Origin: Epiperipatus broadwayi
Lineage: Eukaryota > Onychophora > Udeonychophora > Euonychophora > Peripatidae
Length of the DNA: 64,000 nucleotides
NCBI GenBank assembly: GCA_028023455.1
Contig: JAQFVV010006271.1
Coordinates: forward strand, 4,312,173 to 4,376,172
Direction of reading: 5' to 3'
Positions 37,083-49,997 of the stretch are shown here, in pieces. The first letter of the stretch is position 1; each line of letters opens with the position of its first letter. The translations under genes were made by a program, and so were the position numbers. The notes beneath the pieces were generated by a model. It was not told the DNA's origin, made no database searches, and worked only from the letters and a program-made list of their open reading frames with translations.

Positions 37083-38006
37083 TTAATATGATTTATTTTT
37101 TTCTTTCAGATGTGTCTCATCTGAAAGGTTAATTGCTCTATTTAAAAGACTTTTGGCTACAGAAACTATCTGAGTTAAGTGATGATGAGAATGGAAATGC
37201 AAATATATGTCTGTGTGTGTATACTTTCTGTAAATAGAAAACGATAAACTATTTGGTGTTCTGGTGACTAGAATATCAAGAAAAGGGAGTTTTCCATCAG
37301 ACTCTGTCTCCATTGTAAATTTAATATGAGGATGCATGTTATTTAAATGTAAGAAAAAATTATCTAATTTATTTTTTCCATGTTGCCATATGACAAAAGT
37401 GTCATCTATGTATCTGAGCCAAATGAGAGGTTTTAAAGATGATGATTCTAAAGCACGAGTTTCTATATATTCCATGAATAAATCAGCTATCACTCCTGAG
37501 ATAGGTGAGCCCATAAATGTACCAAAAACTTGTCTGTAATGCTGTCCATTGTATACAAAATATGTATTTAAGAGACAATGTTTAATTAAAGCAATAATAT
37601 GGTCTGGTAAATTGCAACGTTTTGATATTATATTTAAAGCTTCATCAATTGTAATGTTTGTAAACAAATTCACGACATCAAAACTGACCAGAATGTCATT
37701 AGCATTAATTTTTAAACTTTTTAAAACAGAAATAAAATGAAGAGAGTTTTTAATATATGATTTAATAGATGGGATTGTAGGTTTAATGAAATCCGATAAG
37801 TATCTGGCTAAAATATGAGTTGGAGAACCTATTGCACTTACTATTGGACGAAGGGGGGTATCTGGTTTGTGAATTTTTGGAAGTCCATAAAATTTTGGAC
37901 AGACACAAGATTTTTCACGAGGGATTATTTTATTTTTTATCTCTGTTTCAATAGGTGATTTATTAATAATAGCTTTTGTTGTTTTTTCCAAATACGTAGT
38001 ATGATC
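37083..38006 (-). pseudogene. Penelope copy A reverse transcriptase
   Basis: Penelope-type RT (about 302 residues open): FYGLPKIHKPDTPLRPIVSA, motif A VSFDVVNLFTNI at about residue 103-112, motif B GTFMGSPISGV near 167, and motif C YIDDTFVIW near 194. KLPFLDILVTR and the RKYTHTDIYLHFHSHHH block follow. The catalytic aspartates are retained. The frame is closed at the C-terminal end by an indel in an A-run near 37100. The family synthesises cDNA by target-primed reverse transcription and its RT is related to telomerase. Confidence 0.88.
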
Positions 38007-38882
38007 TCATTTTGATAGTTTATAAGTTTTATTATTAAGCAGATCTAAAATTTTATTATGGTAAATGTCACAATCCATTACGACTGTGACATTACCTTTA
38101 TCAGCTGGAAGTAAAACAATTGATTTGTCCAATTTCATATTATTTAATGCTTGTCTTTGTTTCTTTGAAATATTATGTTTAGGAAGCTTAGCTTTTTTAC
38201 AAATATTACAAATCTCAGCTCTAGCCAAATCAGCAAATGTAGAATCAATTTTATTGAGAGCTGATTCAACATTACAAACAATTTTCTCTAAAGGTATCCA
38301 GGAAGGTGTTAAAGCAAAATTGAAACCTTTTTCTAAAACCGAAATTTCATCCATAGAGAGGGCTTTCCTAGATAAATTATAAACGGTTTTTTGATTTGGA
38401 TACATAATGTTTGGGGATTGTGTTCTAATTAGCATTTGCAATTTTTTCTTTTGCTTTGCTATTACAAATTCCGAATCTTTAAACGATCTAAAACTTGCAA
38501 TACGATCAAAACTAGTTCACAGTAAAGGATATATTTTATTACTAAAGAATAAACGTAAATGTAGCAATACTTTATCAATTTTGTCTAAATTTTTCTGAGT
38601 TTCTTTAATAAAAGAGTTTAAAATAATATTGCTAGTTTTCCTTAGAATTTTACTAGCATTATAATTGTTCTTGTGAAACACAATTTTACAGCAAGTGAGT
38701 ATAACATTGTGATTTTTGCATGCTAATAGAACAGATAAATTACAAAGTAACTTACATTTCTTAATCCACGTTCTTTCAAATATACGAAGCTGTTTAAAAA
38801 TTTCCTCCCTGTAGAGGTTAATAATGTTAAAATGAAGATTTGTATGGGTTAAATATATAAAATACATATTTTGCAGGTTCAT
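38007..38882 (-). pseudogene. Penelope copy A N-terminal region
   Basis: The frame is continuous from 38882 to 38007 except for an in-frame TGA at 38517-38519, and it ends at a second TGA (38007-38009). The first 15 or so codons lie in the terminal repeat shared with copy B. Downstream it contains LPADKGNVTVVMD, the conserved Lys-Gly motif at the start of the Penelope RT, so the segment runs from the element-specific N terminus into RT. At the second stop, copy C has AGA where this copy has TGA. Confidence 0.82.
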
Positions 38883-40012
38883 CCATGTTTAAAACTTTTA
38901 ATATTGATATACTGACATTTCGACTTGGTCACACATAACCATCCACAGAGTTATAAAAGGTAGAAAGACGGTTGTAGAGGCGCTACAATCACTGATTTAA
39001 AAAAAAATGTTAAAATTCCACCAATAGCAAATAATGTTAAATTAAGGAATGTTTTTAAAAAAATATTTCCAAATCGGAGGAAGTTTACATGTATAATCTT
39101 GCTTATTGATACAATCTGGCCTTTTAAGTAACTCAATGGCTTCTCTAATTTTGCATTGGTAGAGATTATCACATCTGGATATGATCCTGGTACTAGAAAA
39201 ATCAATTTTATGACCTGAATCTATAGTATGGAGTGAGAGTGCTGATGATGATGAGTGTAGTTTAACTGCATTAGCATGCTCATCTCTCCTAACACTGATG
39301 CGATGATTACTCATACCTATGTAAGAAGCTTTACAATTTTTACATGAGATTTGATAGACACCATGAGATTCAAGAGGGATTGAATCCTTAGGCTTGGTTA
39401 TTATATTGCTGATCTTTTGATAAGCAGAAAATGATGTATCTATATTATAGCGGTTTAATATACGTCCGATACTGTCTGTAGTTCCTTTTACATATGGAAC
39501 ACAAATCCTAATAGCTGATTTATCATCTTTTTGTTTCCTATTTTTTTCTATTTTGGGCTTGAAATAAGGCTTTTTTTTATAAATTTGTAATTATAACTAT
39601 TTGCTAATAAAACACTATTAATATGATTTATTTCTTCTTTCAGATGTGTCTCATCTGAAAGGTTAATTGCTCTATTTAGAAGAGTTTTGGCTACAGAAAC
39701 TATCTGAGTTGGGTGATGATGAGAATGGAAATGCAAATATCTGTCTGTATGTGTATCCTTTCTGTAAATAAAAAAAGATAAACTATTTGGTGTTCTGGTG
39801 AATAGAACACCAACAAAAGGGAGTTTTTCATCAGACTCTGTCTCCATTGTAAATTTAATATGAGGATGCATATTATTTAAATGTAAGAAAAAATTATCTA
39901 ATTTATTTTTTCCGTGTTGCCATATGACAAAAGTGTCATCTATGTATCTGAGCCAAATGAGAGGTTTTAAAGCTGATGATTCTAAAGCACAAGTTTTTAT
40001 ATATTCCATGAA
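38838..40012 (-). mobile_element. Penelope-like element copy B, 5'-truncated, in tandem with A
   Basis: The minus strand starts inside the RT just before motif C (RYIDDTFVIW near 39940) at 40012. It continues through the RT C terminus, an intact-looking GVYQISCKNCKASYIGMS endonuclease region (about 39365-39300), and the 3' terminal block. Its 3' end runs straight into the 5' end of copy A. Its truncated 5' end is joined to the 5' end of inverted copy C. The RT frame (39548-40009) ends at a stop following a T-run. Confidence 0.87.
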
Positions 40013-40036
40013 AATAATATTTCAAAAAAAAAAAAA

Positions 40037-41240
40037 GACAAGCATTAAATAATATAAAATCGGACAAATCAATTGTTGTACTTCCAGCTGATAAAGGTAA
40101 TGCCACAGTCGTAATGGATCGTGACATTTACCATAATAAAATTTTAGATCTGCTTAATGATAAAACATATAAACTATCAAAAAGAGATCATACTACGTAT
40201 TTGGAAAAAAACAACAAAAACTATTATTAATAAATCACCTATTGAAACAGAGATAAAAAATAAAATAATCCCTCTTGAAAAATCTTGTGTCTGTCCAAAA
40301 TTTTATGGACTTCCAAAAATTCACAAACCAGATACCCCCCCCCCTTCATCCAATAGTAAGTGCAATAGGTTCTCCAACTCATATTTTAGCCAGATACTTA
40401 TCAGATTTCATTAAAACTACAATCCCATCTATTAAATTATCTATTAAAAACTTTCTTCATTTTATTTCTGTTTTAAAAAGTTTAAAAATTAATGCTAATG
40501 ACATTCTGGTCAGTTTTGATGTCGTGTCTTTGTTTACAAACATTCCAATTGATAAAGCTTTAAATATAATATCAAAACGTTGCAATTTACCAGACCATAT
40601 TATTGCTTTAATTAAACATTTTCTCTTAAATACATATTTTGTATACAATGGACAGCATTACAGACAAGTTTTTGGTACTCCTATGGGCTCACCTATCTCA
40701 GGAGTAATAGCTGATTTATTCATGGAATATATAGAAACTCGTGCTTTAGAATCATCATCTTTAAAACCTCTCATTTGGCACAGATACATAGATGACACTT
40801 TTATCATATGGCAACACGGAAAAAATAAATTAGATATTTTTCACTTACATTTAAATAATATGCATCGTCATATTAAATTTACAATGGAGACAGAGTCTGA
40901 TGGAAAACTCCCTTTTCTTGATATTCTAGTCACCAGAACACCAAATAGTTTATCGTTTTCTATTTACAGAAAGTATACACACACAGACAGATATTTGCAT
41001 TTCCATTCTCATCTTCACCCAACTCAGATAGTTTCTGTAGCCAAAACTCTTTTAAATAGAGCAATTAACTTTTCAGATGAGACACATCTGAAAGAAGAAA
41101 TAAATCATATTAATAGTGTTTTATTAGCAAATAGTTATAATTACAAATTTATAAAAAAGCCTTATTTCAAGCCCAAAATAGAAAAAATAGGAAACAAAAA
41201 GATTATAAATCAGCTATTAGGATTTGTGTTCCATATGTAA
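40037..41240 (+). pseudogene. Penelope copy C reverse transcriptase
   Basis: The start reads QALNNIKSDK....LPADKGN in one frame and stops near 40230 after an indel in an A-run. A C-run near 40337 holds another frameshift. From about 40345 the RT core is open to 41240 with consensus-looking motifs: A VSFDVVSLFTNIPI, B GTPMGSPISG, C YIDDTFIIW, then KLPFLDILVTR and RKYTHTDRYLHFHSHLHP. It is the best-preserved RT core in the window and retains the catalytic Asp pair, but lacks a complete N terminus. Confidence 0.88.
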
Positions 41241-41329
41241 AAGGAACTACAGACAGTATCGGACATATATTAAAATGCTATAATATAGATACAGCATTTT
41301 CTGCTTATCAAAAGATCAGCAATATAATA

Positions 41330-41745
41330 ACCAACCTTAGGATTCAATCCCTCTTGAATCTCATGGTGTCTATCAAATCTAATGTAAAAATTGTAAAGCT
41401 TCTTACATAGGTATGAGTAATCATCACATCAGTGTTAGGAGAGATGAGCATGCTAATGCAGTTAAACAACACTCATCATCATCAGCACTCTCACTCCATA
41501 CTATAGATTCAGGTCATAAAATTGATTTTTCTATTACCAGGATCATATCCATATCTGATAATCTCTACCAATGCAAAATTAGAAAAGCCATTGAGATACT
41601 TAAAAGGTCACATTGTATCAATAAGCGAGATGATACATGTAAACCTCCTCCTATTTGGAAAGATTTTTTTAAAAAAAACATTCCTAAATTTAAAATTTTT
41701 TCTATTGGTGGAATTTTAACATTTTATTCAAATCAGTCATTGTAG
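41330..41745 (+). pseudogene. Penelope copy C GIY-YIG endonuclease
   Basis: MSNHHISVRRDEHANAV, SALSLHTIDSGHKIDF and PPPIWKDFFKKN match copies A and B. The GIY half (ggtgtctatcaaatc near 41364) is out of frame because of small indels between 41240 and 41410. It ends at TAG 41743-41745. Confidence 0.8.
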
Positions 41746-41901
41746 CGCCTCTATAACCATCTTTCTACCTTTTATAACTCTGTGGATGGCTTGTGTGACC
41801 AAGTCGAAACATCAGTATATTAATATTAAAAGTTTTAAACATGGATGAACCCGCAAAATATGTATTTTATATATTTAACCCGTGCAAATCTTCGTTTTAA
41901 C

Positions 41902-41927
41902 ATATATATATATATATATATATATAT
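41902..41927. repeat. (TA)n microsatellite
   Basis: About 13 TA units between the end of Penelope copy C and the solo LTR. Confidence 0.9.
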
Positions 41928-44900
41928 TCTAACCTTCCCCCACGCATCCTCACCCCAAAATTATTGTTTATTACGAATATTACGGGTTCTAGCTCAGTTA
42001 ACAAATAAATAAATGAAATATTCAGCATTAATTAAAATGATTACTAGCTCTAATTTTTTTTTTAAAATACAAATACGGTTCAATTTTTTAAAATGAATTA
42101 ACAAATATTTACTATTTTCATGAGACATGGAGTGACAATACGGGGAACGAGATAGACTACATTGAGACATTATCCACACGATACTACCTCAATGGCATAA
42201 GAACACTATCCCCTCTTTTTACTATATCAAATAACTAACTCATAGTATTCTTACGACTTTCTAAGCTCTATTCACTACGATTAAAATAATAATCATATCT
42301 TAATCATTTTTATAACAAGAATCTAGTTTAATTAAATAAAATGAAGTAAAATAAAATAAAATCTCAGGTTCAGAAATTGTATTCTAACTAATTTAAAATT
42401 ACGGTAGTAAAATATGAAAAGGGAATTTTATGTCATAATCTACTACACAACAACTAATAATAATAAAATAATAATAACAATAATAATATAATATACTCTT
42501 ATTTCTTCCTAAATGAAATAAATAAATACGTACGCGGTAGTATTTAATAATCTGACAACAGAATACGTGTGGCAACATTAGCATATAATTTAATGTAATA
42601 TTGTGGCAACTGACTTATGACCAATAAATAATATAAAATTATGATCTTTTAATTTTAACATACCAATAAATTCTCAAAATTATTATAACACTTTTATGTT
42701 TACCTTTTGTGCAAAACCTATATGTCTGTTTCAATTATAAATGTATCGTGATTTCATGCATCCATGTGGAGAAATAACAACGCGGACACAAAACTTTAAA
42801 ACAAATTTAAAACAAAGTTTATTAACAACATAAATAAATTAACAATATTTTTACACTATATACATTGGATATCCCTTACTCTCCTATCTCACTTAGTTTA
42901 TTAGTTTATAAATGAAATCAAAATAGTAATTACTTTTCCTAGTTAAATCTTATTTTTAAAAAACTTAAGAAAATACAGTATAATTACTTGATTTATTATT
43001 ATGGTTAGCTTATTACAAAATGTATTTCTTATATGATTATTACAAACACTTTCATCCCTAATATTATTAAAATTATATTTTTCTACAAAATTTACATTCG
43101 TAGTAAAATTCTACAAAACAATAAAATTCTAGTTTTCTATTGGTTGTATGGAATCTTACAAAGTCAAAACATTGTTCTACATTCAGTAATAGGTTTTTTT
43201 ATTGTTCATTATCCGATGTTTATTAATCCTAATATTCTCATTTAAGCCTTACTTCAGATGATATAATTACAACTATTAACATACCATGCACAAGTATATA
43301 TTTATTATACCTTATTGAACTATTTTCTTAATAAATATGCAATACTTATTTTCTAAATATTATTTTTAAAAAAATTCAAACTTTATTATCACTTTTAAAA
43401 CAATATTTTTAAAATACTTGGTTTAGATTTCCTTTTAAAATCTTATTCATTTCTGAATTAATTTTACAATGTATTATATGATTCTTTCTCTCTTTATGAT
43501 ATTTTGGACTTTCAATATTAAAATTACACAATTCTATACACTCCAGCAAATAAACTATTCTTACATAAACGATAACATATCTTCAGTCCTATTTTATTCA
43601 TTATTTCTTTGAAAATATCTTTCTGACCGATGCAGATTCACGAAATAAGGATAGCGAAGATAGATGCATAGGATCAACATACAACTAGAATATTACTCGT
43701 CATATATCTTGACAATCATGGCACAGTGAATTAAAAGACACTATAGAGGAGTGAACTTTACCTGTCTACCAACCTCTATTATAGGAACGATGCTAAAGCT
43801 ATTTCTTCAGCTTTATTATAAAATCAAAAAGTTTTAAAAATATGCAAAAAAAAAACACTGTCCAAACTAAAATGTTCAGTCATAGGGCTTAGTTAACTAT
43901 ACTGAAATCACACAAAACTAAATATGATCCAAATCCTTTATTTTTCCTATTTCTTAAAAAAAAAACATCATCTTGGTTTCCTCTCCACTAGTACTTCCAA
44001 GTCACTATCCGATCTTATTTCTCAAGATTTTTTCTATACTGTACATCGACAAATACATATCTGTGTTTCTAACAATAATAAAATTCATTTATTTCAAAAC
44101 TATTCCACTGTTCTATAAGACAGCTTGCTTACTACTTTTCTCCTATATTTAATCATATACAAATTATTTTAAAATATCTGAATACTTTATCACATGAAAG
44201 TTCAAAAGAATCACACAATTGTTCTGTTAAATTATATTATTAATATACTTTAAATAAATTATTGCATGCATATTCCGAATTACTCCTATCTCATTATATG
44301 TTAAAAATGTTGTATAAAATGTGTACATATAATTTAAACTTTCACACTTCATTCTTCATCAATAGATGATCTAAAAAAAATACATTATGCATTATAAATA
44401 AATATCAATATTACCAAACGATTTTTATCTTCTCGATCGCGTTCCGTAGGCTTCACCATCCATTTGATTCTTGTAGATATAAGACTCACATACATAAACT
44501 TTATTTTTAAACAATATTTCTAATAATTTTATCAAGCTATTATATTTAAATCTCAATATTACTAAATTTATGTTTATATGTTTTCCCTAATCTCACATAG
44601 CATTTTATATTCTAAAATAAATTAGTAAAATATTTAAACTATATTTACTGTACTTCTTTATCAAACTTTCTTGAAAACCAATCATATTAAAGCTTAAAAA
44701 AATGTTTATTATTTCTTCTTCAGTCACTTAATGTTCTATTTTAAGGTAAAACAATTATTGCTCTGTTTAATAAATATTCATAATTGACAATCCTTGGTTT
44801 TTTATAATATTTAATACAATTATTGATTATGACATTAATTAATCCCGTAAAGAAAACGTCTACATATTCTCTTCTAATATTTTCTGCTAATATTTTCCCA

Positions 44901-46684
44901 CACGACTTTTATGATGCATCTTCTAGGTACTTTGATTTAAATATTCAATAAAAATTTTCTGTTTCCATGGATCCATTTTATTAAGTAATTTAAAATTATA
45001 TTTTCTTAATCAAGCATTTCTCCAATGAACACTTTATAATATTTTTTCAATTCTTCTTAGAGAAAGTTTTCTGTTACTTTTTCATAAAACACAATAGCTC
45101 TTTCATCTTATTATTCTGTAACTTTTTTTTTCTTCTTTTAAAATTCTGTTACTATATTTTTGTAATGTTTCCTTTAAAAAGAGAAACATTCTTTCTTCAT
45201 TATAACTTTTACATAATTTTTTCTTTATAATATTCGCATCTTAATTTTCCCCTAGAGAAGAATAAAAAAACCTTAGAGTAGCCTTATAAATTTGTGCTTC
45301 ATAATTTTTCCTGACAGCAAATAACTTCTTTTTTAAGTTTTCCATATAGCGTCCAGATTATATTTCTCTGAGTTACAATAATAAGTTTCTGGTTGAGCAT
45401 AAATAAAGCTGTATCAAGGCACTTTCAAATATTTTTTCTTTAACAATATTTTTATATACTGTTTTCTGTAGTATTTCCATTTTCACTGTAAGGTTTTGGC
45501 TAAACTTGAATAAAATCACTGGCAAGAAAACTTTTAACATTAGCCCTTCATGTAAAGGCAGTCAAAATATTATATGTTAAAAAAAACTTTTAAAATAAAT
45601 ACAAAATTTTAAAATTATATAACTTTTCTAGCTTACGGTCTTATTCAGCTAAAAAAATATGTTACTTCCTCCTTCACTTACACGTTACTTTCTCCCGCTT
45701 CGTTTAATTCTTATTTTTTTTTGTCTGCTAAAATACCTCCGGTGATTGGTTAATGACTTTTTTAGCGTGAACAAATTTACACATTTTAGTTTTACAATAG
45801 ATTAAACCTCTTAAAATAAAGAATTTATGACGTCATGTCTTAAATATTATTTAGAATGTACTTTTTAACTCAATTATAATTTTATCAAAATCATTTAAAC
45901 TTTAAAAACAATTATTAAAATAATATTTAGTATCTATTTTAATATTAATATTTAATTTATCTTGTTTTTATTTAAACAAAATATTTATTTTTTTATTAAC
46001 TGAATTCAACTTTTAAACACTACTTAAATATTACATCATTTAAACATTTAAAATAACTATTTACTATTTCAACATTCATTTCAGCGATAGACAGCAATTA
46101 CATTTAGTTCCATAATTCACAAACTTTATTATTATATTTTAACAAGCGTGTGTGTGAAGGTATATAATATACAGTCACATGATTACTAATTTTAACAGAT
46201 GATTTTTTAATTTAAGTCTCGGTCTAAATTACCAAAACTGATATATTTTATAAAAATTTGGAAAATAATTTAAAAATGTAGAACCAAATATAATTCTCAC
46301 CATCATAAAGTTTATTTTAAAATATATTAGATTAAATTTGAATATTAATTATAATTATAACATTACATATAGCATTTATTTAATTTATTAGTTTTACAAT
46401 ATCATACTCGAATTATTAATATACTTTTAACTATTTATAGCTGTGTTATTTTATATGGCCAGCTTTTACAACCATAAGCAAGGATATAATTAAGCTTTAT
46501 TTAATTGTTTTCTCTTAAAACAATCCATTACACTTTTATATACCAGGTATTTTCAGCCTTAAATTGTACTATAAGATCTAATCGATCATACAATTATCAA
46601 TATATTACACAAACGTATTTTAAAATTTAAAATTTTTTAGCAATTGACCATTCTACCCTATTATGACCTATAGATAAGGGCACA
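41928..46684 (-). repeat. Solo LTR of a related Ty3 element (4757 bp)
   Basis: The ends match the element LTRs: tctaacc at the left, and gacctatagataagggcaca at the right against gacctatagaaaagggcaca. Internal landmarks follow in the same order, including gggttctagctc, ggcataagaacactatcccc, acacaa..tttattaac, cttggtttcc..ccaagtcact and catggatcca. Overall divergence is much higher than between the two element LTRs, so it is older or from a sister subfamily. No gag or pol lies beside it, which fits LTR-LTR recombination. It also sits in a TA tract (atatata on both sides). Confidence 0.85.
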
Positions 46685-46697
46685 ATATATATATATA

Positions 46698-46713
46698 ATC
46701 AAAGGGTCACCTT

Positions 46714-46796
<83 letters not shown>

Positions 46797-46814
46797 GTGA
46801 CCCTTCGATTCCTC
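46698..46814. repeat. (TA)n with inverted flanks at RTE copy 2 start
   Basis: aatcaaagggtcaccttta (46698-46716) is separated by about 37 TA units from its near-exact reverse complement taaaggtgacccttcgatt (about 46792-46810). The right-hand arm is the first 19 bases of RTE copy 2. The whole can fold into one hairpin. Confidence 0.85.
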
Positions 46815-47154
46815 TTGGAGACCTTAAAGGAACTGAGCAGGGCAAATTCCTAATGTCCACTCCATACATTCTTGTTGTTGCAGCTGTTATTACTATGTGA
46901 TTATTCATATAGTACACGAACATGGATGGGCTGCTCACCAACAAGCATTAGCCAGCATGATGACTTTAATTGACTTTTTACCTCCGAGTTTTAGAATATT
47001 TTTTCCAATATATATAATCCTGATGGACAAAAATAAATCATGGCTGTTATTCCCAGGAGGCTGTAAATTCACCAACCAAGACAGTGGTTAGTGGCAGAAG
47101 GTGGAAGGTGCTAAGAATCCCCTGATTGTGGACTCAGTCCACCATTTGATGATG

Positions 47155-48081
47155 ACTTTTTATTTAGGTACTTACAACTGCAGATCACTTTCAAGTGAAG
47201 AAAGATTGCAAGAGTTAGAAGAAGAACTGTCTTATATTAAATAAGGCATTATTGGACTTTGTGAAGTTAGAAGAAAAGATGAAGAAACAATTGATTTAAA
47301 AAATGGACAAACTCTACTATAAAGGGACAAATATTGGAAATACAAGTGGAGTATGATTCATTATAAATGAAAAATGGAAAAATAACATTGTGGGAATTGA
47401 CGGTGTATCAAACAGAGTGGCAACAATAGTTTTACAACTTAATAGCAGATACCAAATGCAGATAATTCAGGTTTATTCCCCAACAAGTTCTCATAGTGAC
47501 AAAGTAATAGAAGATTTTATTTGGATGTACAAAATACATTTGATCAGAGTAAACAACATTTTAAATTTGTTATGGGAGACTTTAATGCTAGAATTGGTAA
47601 ACAAATGAAAGATGAAAATGCTGTCAATAATTTTGGTTATGGTAATAAAAATGAGAGGGGACATAGACTTGTGGAGTTTGCAGAGAAAGAAAAACTTTAT
47701 ACTATGAATTTTTTTTTTGAGAAAAATGTTAAAAGGAAATATACATGGATGCATCCAAATGAACGTACAGTAGAATTGGATTATATTTTGAATAACATAA
47801 AATATATATTTCAAGATTGTAATGTTCTTAATAAATTTAACACACGAAGTGATCATCGATTAGTAAGATGTAAGATACATGTTAATGCAAAACTAGAGAG
47901 ACAAAGATTAATAAGAAAAACAATATTTACAGTTGATATTCCTAATCATCAGAAACATTCTAATGAATTTAAATTAGAACTTACAAATCGGTTTCAAGTA
48001 TTAGTAGATTTTGAACATGATTTAGATTTGAATGACATTAATAGGAAAATAACTGATACATTTTTAAAAACTGCAACATAG
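47155..48081 (+). pseudogene. RTE copy 2 endonuclease region, disrupted
   Basis: Pieces in three frames read LGTYNCRSLS (47164), GLCEVRRKDEE (47256), RVATIVLQLNSRYQM (47408), FVMGDFNARIGKQM (about 47560) and TRSDHRLVRCK (about 47840). These are the main catalytic strands of the endonuclease, including the Asp-His pair missing from the open part of copy 1. An in-frame TAA near 47240 and TAG at 48079-48081 interrupt it. Confidence 0.85.
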
Positions 48082-48390
48082 ATGGCTGGTAGAAAAAAGC
48101 AGCAATTGACCAATAAAATTTCTACTGAGACTAGACAATTTATGAAGCAAAGAAGGTATATGAGGATATATAACAATGATGCATTAAAAAATGGAATATC
48201 TCGAATTTTGTAAAATGGTGCGGAAAAGAGTTGAAAATATATAACAACGTATAATTGTAAACTAGCAAAGAAAGCTGTAGAAGAGAATAAAAGTCTAAAA
48301 AGTGTAAAACAACATTTTGGTATTGGTAGGGAATTTATATCTGCAATAAGAAAAAAAGATGGCATTATTACTAAAAAGAGAGATGACATC

Positions 48391-49928
48391 ATGAAATGTG
48401 TAGAAGACTTCTATCAAAAACTATATAGTAATAAAGAACAAGTGTCTCATATACCTATTATATCTTCCAAATTGCCCAGAATTTTGAATAAAGAAGTTAG
48501 ACATGCAATTAACTTTATGAAGAAAGGGAAGGCTCCAGGTAATATTGGAATTATAATTGATATATTAAAAGAAGCAGGTGAAGAAATAGAAAAATTTTAG
48601 CAAAATTATATACCAAATGACTAAATGATAAAGATGTACCAGGTGATTGGAAGAATGCAGTATTAATATTAATATTTAAAAAAGGTGATAAAAATATTAG
48701 AAATTACAGACCTATCAGTTTTTTCTCAGTTTTATGCAAAATTTTTACTAAGATAATTACAACTCGTCTATAGAAAACACTGGATTTTCACCAACCAAGA
48801 GAACAAGCTGGATTTAAACATGGTTTTAGTACAGTAGATCATATCCAGGTATTGAGAGAAGTTATAGAAAGGACAAATGAATATGAGTTACCATTATGCT
48901 TAGGATTTGTAGATTATGAAGAGGCATTTGATTCTATAAACATTTGTTCAGTGATTAAAGCATTGGATCATGAAGGTGTAGATCCTGGATATTGTCATAT
49001 TTTAAAGAATATTTATAAAAATGCAACATCATCAATTAGATTACATAATGATAATAGAAAAATCAACATTGAAAAGGGTGTAAGACAGGGTGATTCCATA
49101 TCTCCAAAACTTTTTACAGCAGTGTTGCAAGAAGTATTTTGTGGATTAAAATGGGAAGCTAAAGGATTGAAAGTAAATGGAGATTATTTAAGTCATTTAG
49201 ATTTTGCAGATGAAGTAGTTGTTTTTGGTAATAATGCTTTAGAGCTACATGACATGTTGCAGAAGTTATCAGATGAAAGTAGGAAAGTAGGACTAAAGAT
49301 AAATGTTAAAAAAGACTAAACTAAGGTTTAATAGATTTTCTCAAAATATGAAAATAAAGATTATGATGAATTAGAAGAAGTTAACAGTTACAAATACCTT
49401 GGTCCAATTATTAATACAGATGGAAACATAAAGGGTAAAATTAATCATAGAATTAAAATTGGTTGGTGTGTTTTTGATAGAAATAACTTAATACTAAAAG
49501 GAAATCTGCCTATGTGTTTGAAAAGGAAGGTTTTTAATAAATGTATTTTGCCAGTTCTTACTTATGGATCTGAGAATTGGACACTTAATAGATAAGTAAT
49601 ACAAAGACTTCAGACCACTCAAAGAAGTATGGAGAGATGCATGTTGGGAGTTACAAGAAGAGATCGAAAATGCAAGGTATGGGTAAGATAACAAACAGGT
49701 GTTACTGACCTCTTTGAAAAAATTAAAAGAGTAATGCGGAGTTGGGATGGATGTATTGCTAGAAGAGATGATAATAGATGGACAATTAAAATTTTGAACT
49801 GGCTTCCAAACGATTGTAAAAAACCCATAAAGAGACCACATGTGAGATGGTTGGATGAAATAAAAAAATGTGCAGGGATGATGTGGAGAAGAGAAGCTAA
49901 AGATAGGAAAAGTTGGATTGAACTTTGA
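48391..49928 (+). pseudogene. RTE copy 2 reverse transcriptase and C-terminal domain
   Basis: FMKKGKAPGN (48520), NYRPISFFSVL (about 48700), motif A FVDYEEAFDSI (48906), motif B GVRQGDSISPKLF (49077) and motif C LDFADEVVVF (49198) are all readable. The frame breaks after NVKKD at 49319. The C-terminal RTE region is open at 49734-49928 with RSWDGCIARRDDNRWTIKIL and RPHVRWLDEIKKCAG. Motif A is intact, unlike copy 1. The FADD of motif C is FADE here. Confidence 0.88.
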
Positions 49929-49976
49929 GATACATTCATCCTGCAGTGGATTGATTTTGGTTGATGATGTGATGAT

Positions 49977-49997
49977 TATATATATATATATATATAT
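49977..49997. repeat. (TA)n microsatellite at the RTE copy 2 3' end
   Basis: About 10 TA units directly after the TGATGA-type tail. Confidence 0.85.

Larger units (their letters stand above)
36330..38837 (-). mobile_element. Penelope-like element copy A, near full length
   Basis: Minus-strand order is an N-terminal region (38837 down), RT (37991-37083), then GIY-YIG endonuclease (about 36850-36417). The 3' terminal block carries gtcgaaacgtcagtatatta and ttttaaacacggatgaaccc (about 36390-36335). The same terminal block recurs at the 3' ends of copies B and C. Copy A lies in tandem with the truncated copy B, whose 3' end abuts A's 5' end. This is the pseudo-LTR arrangement characteristic of Penelope-like elements. 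Two TGA stops and at least two frameshifts disable it. Confidence 0.88.
40013..41900 (+). mobile_element. Penelope-like element copy C, inverted
   Basis: The plus-strand copy starts at aataatatttcaaa, matching the region just upstream of the RT in copy A. It ends with the same terminal block (gtcgaaacatcagtatatta, aacatggatgaacccg) and ttaacccgtgcaaatc before a TA tract. It is head-to-head with copy B. The N-terminal quarter of the element is missing. Confidence 0.87.
46795..49976 (+). mobile_element. RTE-type LINE, near full length (copy 2)
   Basis: The 5' leader (aaggaactgagcagggcaaa near 46826) matches the leader of copy 1. It is followed by endonuclease, RT and the RTE C-terminal domain, then the same 3' end (cctgcagtggattgat, ttgatgatgtgatgatta) and a TA tract. 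It is about 3.2 kb long with numerous frameshifts. Confidence 0.9.
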
